Shown here: piece by piece, positions 57,363 to 64,000 of the stretch
How positions within the stretch are numbered: the first letter of the stretch is position 1
How the letters are laid out: every line of letters begins with the position of its first letter
Assembly: GCA_019973155.2 (NCBI GenBank)
Contig: BPQB01000026.1
Location: forward strand, 361,540-425,539
From: Phanerochaete sordida
Lineage: Eukaryota; Basidiomycota; Agaricomycetes; Polyporales; Phanerochaetaceae
Length of the DNA stretch: 64,000 nucleotides
Direction of reading: 5' to 3'
The notes under the pieces: model-generated
Told to the model about the DNA's origin: nothing
What the model saw: only the letters and a program-made list of their open reading frames with translations
Databases searched by the model: none
Translations under genes and position numbers: made by a program

Positions 57363-60300
57363 CTCGAGGGCCTAGAGCCAGAGTCTCTGTTTCGGCCTCG
57401 CACCTGCAGCTGTGTTGAAATCGGGATCTGGGTGATCCAGCCTTGTGGGAGTAGCGAGAGTTTGCCTCGGCTCGCTCGTCAGGTTTGGGTTCCAATTGAT
57501 TGTCCAATCATCCGCTAGGGTGCAAGCACGGAATCTGATCCAAAACACCGAGGTCTGCGCTTCCCACATCCCTCGGCAGTCCTCCTCCGGCACAGATAAC
57601 ACTCCTGTACGTTATTCTCACCCGCAACTCTCCGTGGATTGTTCGCCCACGTCCACACGCCCACATCCTTGCAACCACTTGCTTTTTGATGCTGGAAAAC
57701 TCCCCGCCAGCAGCGTATGCACGCAGGAACGTGGCCCTGAATCTAGCTCTCAAATCTTTCCCCCATATGCCACCGGCTGACCGATGGCAACGCCCTCGCG
57801 CGCGAGCTTGCGCCAGTCCGATGCTCAGCCCTCGAGCTATCCAGGTAACAATACCCGCCCTCTTCGGACGACCATCCATCCTCTACATCGCACTGTATTG
57901 CATGATGCAACCCCATCGCCAAATCCTCGAACCGCGCTCCCTTCCTGTCCTGCCCTCCGCCGCGAGTGCGATCGAGCCCATCGCCTTCCCCCTTCACCTG
58001 ACTTGTACTTTGTCCGAACGTCATTTCATCTTCCACGCCCGATTCTCACAGCCTCATGCCACCCTACATCCTGCTCCTGCCATGCCCATTCAGGCCAGAC
58101 CAGGACGCTGCCATGTTGCCCGACCGCTGCAGGTCAGCCGACCCCACGGCGCTCCGCACACCGATGTCCGTTTTTCCTCCCGCGGCCGGCCCAGCTGGGC
58201 CTGTCGCTGCGCTCACACCCATGGGAACCCAAGGTGTGTGCACGTCCATGTCGCGTTCTGAACGGCTGTATTATCCTCGCACCGACAGCTTCCTTACGCG
58301 CAGGCCCCTCGGAGAACCCCTCCGCCGCGCTGCTCACTCGCAACCAATGCCACCGCAATTCTAACCGCCCCGAAGCACGACAGCCTCAGGGCCGACGGTC
58401 CAGGCTTGCGCTCTGCTTCTTGTCAGCCAACTCAAGCACGGAGCGCGGCGGAAACGGCGGTCCCTCGACAGCCCCGGGCAGCCAGTGCCCGCCACTTCTC
58501 GTTTCGAGCGGAGCCTCGGCAGGCTTCGGCAGGCGCGTCTCCGCGCGGGATCGACGCGCCTTGCCGACGCCTGCCGACAAGCTCCGAATCAACACAACAC
58601 CCCCTCCCGCTCCCCGTCACCCCGTGAGACTCGCCGCCTTGATATGCTCGTCGCGCGTGCGTTTACCTACCGAACAGCATGTCGTGCTGATACATTACAT
58701 CCTTGGTGCGCCAAACCCCATTTCTGAGCTAATTTCCGTGTCATGCCACAGCCACAGGCATGCCTTTCCGGATTGACGGGGGCCAGCCCCTGCCGTTGCA
58801 GGCATTCCGGAGGCCCCGCCAGGTCAGCTGGACACTGCGGTCATGCCGCCCTCGCTGCGGTATCTGCTCGTGTCGTCAGCACTGCAATACCATCGGCAGC
58901 GTGCTTCTCATTTCAACTTTATTCGCTAGCCGAGTCAACTCAATCACCAGCCACTTTCCCCTTTCGCCCACCTCAAATACCGTCACCTGCAACGAGGCCA
59001 CTCTGCGCCCAGCAGCCTTTATTTTCGCCGTTCGACCAGGTTCTACGACCTTTATCTCCGCCTGCTGCGCCCGCTCTCTTTTCTGCGCTGATGATTGTCT
59101 CTCTGGACACAGCCAGGACTCGCCGCGCCCCTGTCGACATCGGACGCCAGTTGTCGCCTTCATCTCCTTTTTATTTCGGATGCACGTTCCCGAGACTCGC
59201 CACTGTCGGTCGGTCGGACAAGCTCGCGCTCGCGCCTGCGCCTCCCCTGGGCGGCGGACAGCCAGCGTGGGCTGCAGCGCGCGACCCTTTGCGCGAACCT
59301 GGGCCCCTGGACGTTTCGCGCACATCAGGCAGCGTTCCGCCGCCGAGCTGGGCCATCGCCGCACCTCGGCTGCCCGGGCAGTCGCCCTCGACAGCGACAC
59401 ACGCACGGCACGCCTCGCCCTGACTATCCGCCGCGGCCTGCGGCCATCTCCACACGCGCACCGACCCTGGCGACGCTAGCGCGCGCACGCGCGAGGGCCC
59501 CGGGCCAGCCGCCCCAGCCGCCAGTCGCAGCCCCCGCACGCGCGCAGCACGCGCACTCGCGCCGCCGCCGCGCGCACTGGCCCCCGGCGCATGGCCCGAC
59601 GGCGCCGCACGCGCGCGCACCCGCGTCGCAGCCCCCGCGTGCCCGGCGCGGGCGTCGCGACAATCGCCGCACAGGGCCCGCCGTGTGCGGCGCCCAGACA
59701 CAGGCGTGCCATGTCGTCGGAACGCGCGGCGCACATGGCCCCCGCCTGCGTCACGCTGTCCCCGCGCACGCTTGGGCGCCGCCGAGCCGCGACTGCCCGT
59801 GGTGCCGCGCGCGGCGGGCCCCCGCAGGCCCCCTCGCCCGGGTCGCGCGAGCCATACGCGTCCTAGCGTCCAGGCGAGGAACCAACACCCGGAGACTACC
59901 GAGGCCCTCCGTGATGCTGCATCGCTCGAGCTCCGGGCAGCGCAGGCGTCACCAGGCGCGGCCGACACGAACCCATGTCGCGCGCCCAGGCAATGTGGCG
60001 GCTCACGCGGTCAGGATGCTGTAAGATGTCCGCGCGCGGAGAGTTGCACGGAAACTGCGCGCGTGGGGCCGTAGAAACGGCTCTCGCCGTGGCACGACTC
60101 TCGCCGTGGCACGACTCTCGTTGTCGCTGCGGTCTAGCTTTGACCACAGCTGTCCGCCAAAGCACGACATTCGATGTCTCTACAAATGTCATTGCAATTT
60201 CATCGCGCTTTTACGAGTAAAAATACATGTCGGATGCTGCGAAACGAGAGACGGACCCGTGAGAGCAAACCGCAGACCCGCGCAAAACCAGCGGCAGCCG

Positions 60301-60462
60301 CCCGCACAGATGACGTCCTCGTGAGCACGCCCTGACCCTCGCCTATATGACAGAAGCGATCGTCGCGGGCCACACACTCACACAACTACGTCAGCGGGGG
60401 TCCCTTCCCCTCGCCTCGACGTCCGTCCGAGGGCCTAGCCTCGCCTGCCTGCCTTGAGGGCC
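57363..60462. other. 3.1-kb gene-poor region with strong strand asymmetry
   Basis: From about 57.5 to 59.3 kb the plus strand is conspicuously richer in C than G, with few purine runs. From about 59.3 to 59.9 kb it becomes extremely GC and CpG rich (for example GCGCGCACGCGCGAGG). Long open frames occur on both strands in the latter part, but their composition (Arg, Ala, Pro, His) is what high GC produces by chance. No family motif was found. Confidence 0.5.
60081..60120. repeat. 17-bp tandem repeat, 2.4 copies
   Basis: CTCTCGCCGTGGCACGA occurs at 60081-60097 and 60098-60114 without change; a third partial unit CTCTCG follows. Confidence 0.85.
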
Positions 60463-63400
60463 CTAGTCGACGTTCTGCTGGCCAGTGTACCGCTCGAGCC
60501 GCTCGCACGCCTCGCCCCAGCCGATCGCCCCGTTGCACAGGTCGACGACGACCGCGAGCACCTCGTCGATGCCGCCAATGAGCTGCTCCGTCGTGTCGCG
60601 CTCCCTGCCAAGCAAGCACCGTGTCAGCCGTCGAGCGTACATGCACACGAGGGGGCACGCGCGCGGTCGCCAGGGAAAAGGCACGGCAAGCCTGGGAACC
60701 TGCCCATGCCCGGTCCCGGCGGTACGCGAGCCAGACCGCGCACTGAATGGGCATCCGAGGGGACGAGCAGGCGACCGCGCGGCAGCCGACCGAGAAGGGC
60801 CCTGAGCCGAGACGAGAGAGACTCACCGAAGCGTCATCGTCCGGTTCTGCAGCGCTGCGGGGCCACAACAGCGTCAGCGCAGCGTTCCCGTCCGCGGTCG
60901 CATGACCGGCCACGCAGAGGGCACTTACACGCAAAGTCAAGGGTCACGCCGAACGGCGTGCCCAGCTCGTCATTCCGGGCGTAGCGCCGGCCGATGGACT
61001 GGTTCGAGTCGTCGACGCGCGAGAACACGCCCGCCTTGCGGAGTTTGCTGGCTGTGAGGCACGGGCAGGTGTCAGCGCAATGCGGTGTCGTGCGACCGGG
61101 TCGCGAGCGGGGAAATGTGGGGCAAGGGGCAGCCGCGCAGCCGGGCACAGCGGAGCTGATTGACTTACAGACTTCCTGAACGAGCTCGTCAAACTTCTTC
61201 GTGCTCAGGGGGACGATAAGGACCTTGGTCGGCGCGACGACGACCGGCAGGGAGAGGACCTAGACCCCGCGGACACACGGAGACGCGGAGGCACACAGCA
61301 GCATGTCAACAGGCGTTCCTCCAGGGAAGCGGCCACGGCACTCACGCTGCGGTCGGCGTCCTGTTCTCGACTCCAGAAGCTGTGCTCAAGGAGGGTGTAG
61401 AGGATGCGGCCGAGACCGAAGGAAGGCTCGATGACGTTTGGTGTAAACTCGCGGACTAGGCAAGGCGTGAAGCATGTCAGATGACTGACGGCGCAGCATC
61501 CAGGCAAGGGACTCACTGGACTGTTTCAATGTCTGCCTCTCGATGGTGAGTATTTCGGGTGTGAGCTTGAATTCCCTGCCGTCTGCGGACTTGATAACCG
61601 CCTCGCTGCACACGCCGACGTGGAAAAAAGTTTTGGTTAGCATCAAAGGGTCTCGACGCACGGAAGCCCGTTTCAGGGCAGTGAAAATGTGACACACCCC
61701 TGCGCGAGCTGGCCCTTGAGCTTGATCAGCTCCTCTTCGGACATGGTCGAGACCGTCTGAGTAACGACGGGCAGGTCCTTGCCGAAAGTCTTGCCCATGA
61801 GCTTCTTGTTGAACTCAGGGACCTCCTTCTCGGTTACAATAGGCTCCTTCAGCGCCTCGCGGACAACAAGAGGGGCACCAGTGCGTTTCGCGTGCACGGT
61901 AAGGTCGTACGCGGCACGGTCAGCACAGCCAACACACTCTGTCCAGCCAGTCGAGTTCTCGATTTCGGCGTCCCAGCAGTCTGTCGCGTAGTGTGCCATC
62001 TCGTTGGCCATGTGTTGGCGGAAACGCAGTCGCTTGGGGTTAATGCCGATCTTGGTGAGGAACAGGTAGATACGCGCGACGAAGTAACCGAGCGTCTCGT
62101 TCGCAATAACGCCCTTCCCGACGGCCTCGCCGACCGTCATCCGCTTGGGAGCGGAGGAGCCAGCTGCCTGCGTATGCCTATCGAGCAAGTTGAGCTCAAC
62201 GTCGCGCACCTCGTTGAAGCGCTCGTGGCGTTTGTCGTCGGGGTCGACGAAGTGCTCGATCTCGGCCATGGTGAACTCGCGTACGCGAAGAAGACCTGCA
62301 CGAGGCGAGATCTCATTACGGAACGAGCGGCCGATCTGAGCAGACGCGAAAGGGACGCGTCCGTTATTGAATTCGAGCAGGCGTTGGAAGTTCACGAAGT
62401 GACCCTGAGCGGTCTCTGGCCGAAGATAACTGCAAAAAGGCAAACGATTGGTCAACTCCTCCGCACGGAAGATTTAAAGCAGAAGCTGGCGACTCGCCCT
62501 GGGTGCTGGCCGGTGGGACCAATGCTGGTGGTAAACATGAGGTTGAAGGGCTGAGGCTCGGTGACTTCGTTGCCAGTATCTGGGTTGACAATCTTGTGAT
62601 CCCGGCACAGCTGACCCAGTTCTGGGCCAGAGTAGTTGTCGATCTATTGAGACACGATAAAAGTCGTGAGGCAAGATGAATATCGCGTTTCAAATTTGTA
62701 CACACCTGAGCCAGGATGCGCTCGTACTCAGCGGCCACCTCGTCGGAGAGCTTGACTGGCGCAGCCTTCGCAGCCTTATCTTTACGCTTAGATTGCTTCT
62801 TGAGAGCCTCTTCCTCCTTGGGCTCGGCAGCAATACCCCTCGCCTCCTTGTCACCCGCAAGCCTTGCCTCGAGCACATTCTTGACGAGATGGTCCGCACG
62901 AAGAACGTCGCCAGTCTTGGTATCCTTCACCATCCAATCCGCGAAACGAGCGACGTGACCGGAGGTCTCGAAGACAGGAGCAGGGGTGAGGATGGTACTG
63001 TCAATCTCGAGCATGCCCTCCTCAATGATGAAGTGCTTCCTCCACTCGTTGATGATGTTTGCTTGCAGAGAAGAACCCGGGGGACCGTAGTCATACAGAC
63101 CAGCGACACCTATAGCAAAGGTATGAGTGCGATCGAGATGCGCGGCGCGAAGCACGACCGAGGCGAGTCCTCACGGGCAGAGGCTCCACCATCCTCGTCT
63201 ACGTGCCAGCGCCGAATCCAGAATCCTGGTAGTGCTAGGTTCGTACGTACCGCGGTAGATCTCGAAAGCGGGCGCATAGAAGAATCTTCTGAGGAGCATG
63301 CCCTCGAGCCGCGTCTTGTCGAACGCGTGTGCTGTTTTGTTAACACCTGTAGCCATCTCTTCTACGCGCGAATGTCGTGACCAGGTATGTGCAAAGCTGC

Positions 63401-63485
63401 GCTGTATAGGGAACAGGGAACGTGGAGGGATGGAGGTGCGTCGGAGGAAGGTGCTGCAGTTGACTCGACGTGCAGCAAGGAGCAT
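60463..63485 (-). CDS. GRS1: Glycyl-tRNA synthetase (dual cytosolic/mitochondrial form likely)
   Basis: About ten exons. The first in-frame ATG (63485) gives a basic, Ser/Arg-rich presequence ([17 protein letters not shown]) of 43 residues; the second (63356) gives the cytosolic start [19 protein letters not shown]. The class II catalytic core follows: [35 protein letters not shown], motif 2 [39 protein letters not shown], and motif 3 with [18 protein letters not shown]. The C-terminal anticodon-binding domain is [58 protein letters not shown], a 28-nt exon (60827-60854) for LQNRTMTL, and [19 protein letters not shown]. Intron 62430-62497 has a GC donor. It charges tRNA-Gly. Between 60.9 and 61.7 kb most introns are near 60-90 nt. 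Confidence 0.96.
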
Positions 63486-63898
63486 TCGACGAATTGGAAG
63501 TGTTTCCGGATAAAAAGGGGAGACTGGAACCTAGATTGGTCGAGATAACCGCGATTATCTTTCCGACATAATACTCCCGATAAGTCCCCTTCAAGCCGTA
63601 AGTATCGCAATCTAACGCTCGATAGGTTGAAATGTCTACTAAAGGGTAAAGCTTAGCCATTGTGTCCCTGGCCACTCACGCACACCAGCACCCATCTACC
63701 TTCGCGCTTCTGACATCCATCATGGGCCGCGCCCACGTTTACGCTCCCGCTATGCCTCCTTCTCGACTGCGCTAAGTCCAGCATATCTCTCTCACTAATC
63801 AACCCCCTGTAGCAACACACAAGACTGGAACTAAGCAAAGGTTCACCGAATGGCCGCCCTGGCTCTGGCATCGGTCTTGGGCTGTCTGGGGAATAGCT
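63486..63898. other. Upstream region of glycyl-tRNA synthetase
   Basis: About 410 bases; no gene or core promoter motif was recognised. Confidence 0.4.
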
Positions 63899-63976
63899 CC
63901 AGAGTAACTCTGGACGAATTGACGCCCACATGATCCTCCAGAGTAGCTCTGGGTGAATTGACGCCCGTGTGAAGGC
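63899..63976. repeat. 39-bp imperfect tandem duplication
   Basis: Units 63899-63937 and 63938-63976 start CCAGAGTA and share CTCTGG followed by GAATTGACGCCC at the same offset; they differ at a few positions. It lies at the extreme right of the window, and further units beyond the edge cannot be excluded. Confidence 0.8.
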
Positions 63977-64000
63977 TGCGTCTGTGAACACATATCTTGT

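Noticed and set aside
57686..58776. Overlapping plus-strand frames of 191 and 330 codons
   Set aside because: Pro/Ser/Arg/His-rich translation of a C-rich strand without motif or closing splice model.
59171..59968. 265-codon minus-strand frame and overlapping plus-strand frames of up to 309 codons
   Set aside because: Lies in extremely GC-rich DNA where stops are rare; residue content is Arg/Ala/Gly by composition; no conserved block.

Overview
The window is nuclear DNA of a filamentous basidiomycete, most likely a wood- or litter-associated Agaricomycete. The evidence is the dense set of very short introns (about 48-80 nt), the lineage-typical membrane families DUF6533 and DUF6534, an etherase-class glutathione transferase, and gene models such as fungal Las17/WASP, Atg27 and a DOT5-type peroxiredoxin. 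No species can be named. Most genes are spliced, so gene models were rebuilt by joining exons with canonical borders and checking that reading frames close. No tRNA, rRNA, CRISPR array or intact transposon was recognised.

1-20 kb is gene dense. In order: the 3' part of a proline-iminopeptidase-like hydrolase (+); a secreted agmatinase-like ureohydrolase (-) divergent from a MATE transporter (+); a secreted T1/N1-type guanyl RNase (+); calmodulin with two microexons (-); a CRIB-containing WASP/Las17 (-); a nuclear BCP/DOT5 peroxiredoxin (-) divergent from a leucine-rich-repeat PP1-regulator-like protein (+); mannose-6-phosphate isomerase (+); and an etherase-type GST (-). 20-23.2 kb holds no gene I can support.

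23-41 kb: transaldolase (+); a long disordered F-box-like protein (-); a trans-aconitate-methyltransferase-like enzyme (-) divergent from a wax-synthase-domain acyltransferase (+); a DUF6534 membrane protein (-); a secreted six-hairpin glycosidase (-); and a DUF6533 membrane protein (-).

42-52.3 kb is the most unusual stretch. It carries ATG12 and ATG27 about 2 kb apart, plus three copies of one FtsJ/RrmJ-fold family: a broken relic, one intact gene on + and one intact gene on -. A NYN-domain (RNase-like) gene lies between the two intact copies. Both copies keep the SAM-binding motif but share substitutions at residues that are catalytic in RrmJ. The remainder (52.3-64 kb) is gene poor apart from a small four-exon serine-rich protein and a glycyl-tRNA synthetase whose upstream in-frame ATG adds a mitochondrial-type presequence.

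Functional themes: central carbon and sugar metabolism (PMI, transaldolase), actin and calcium signalling (WASP, calmodulin), redox and detoxification (peroxiredoxin, GST, MATE), autophagy (ATG12, ATG27), and RNA-related enzymes (RNase T1 type, FtsJ-like pair, NYN protein, GlyRS). Three introns use GC-AG borders, each supported by conservation of the joined protein.
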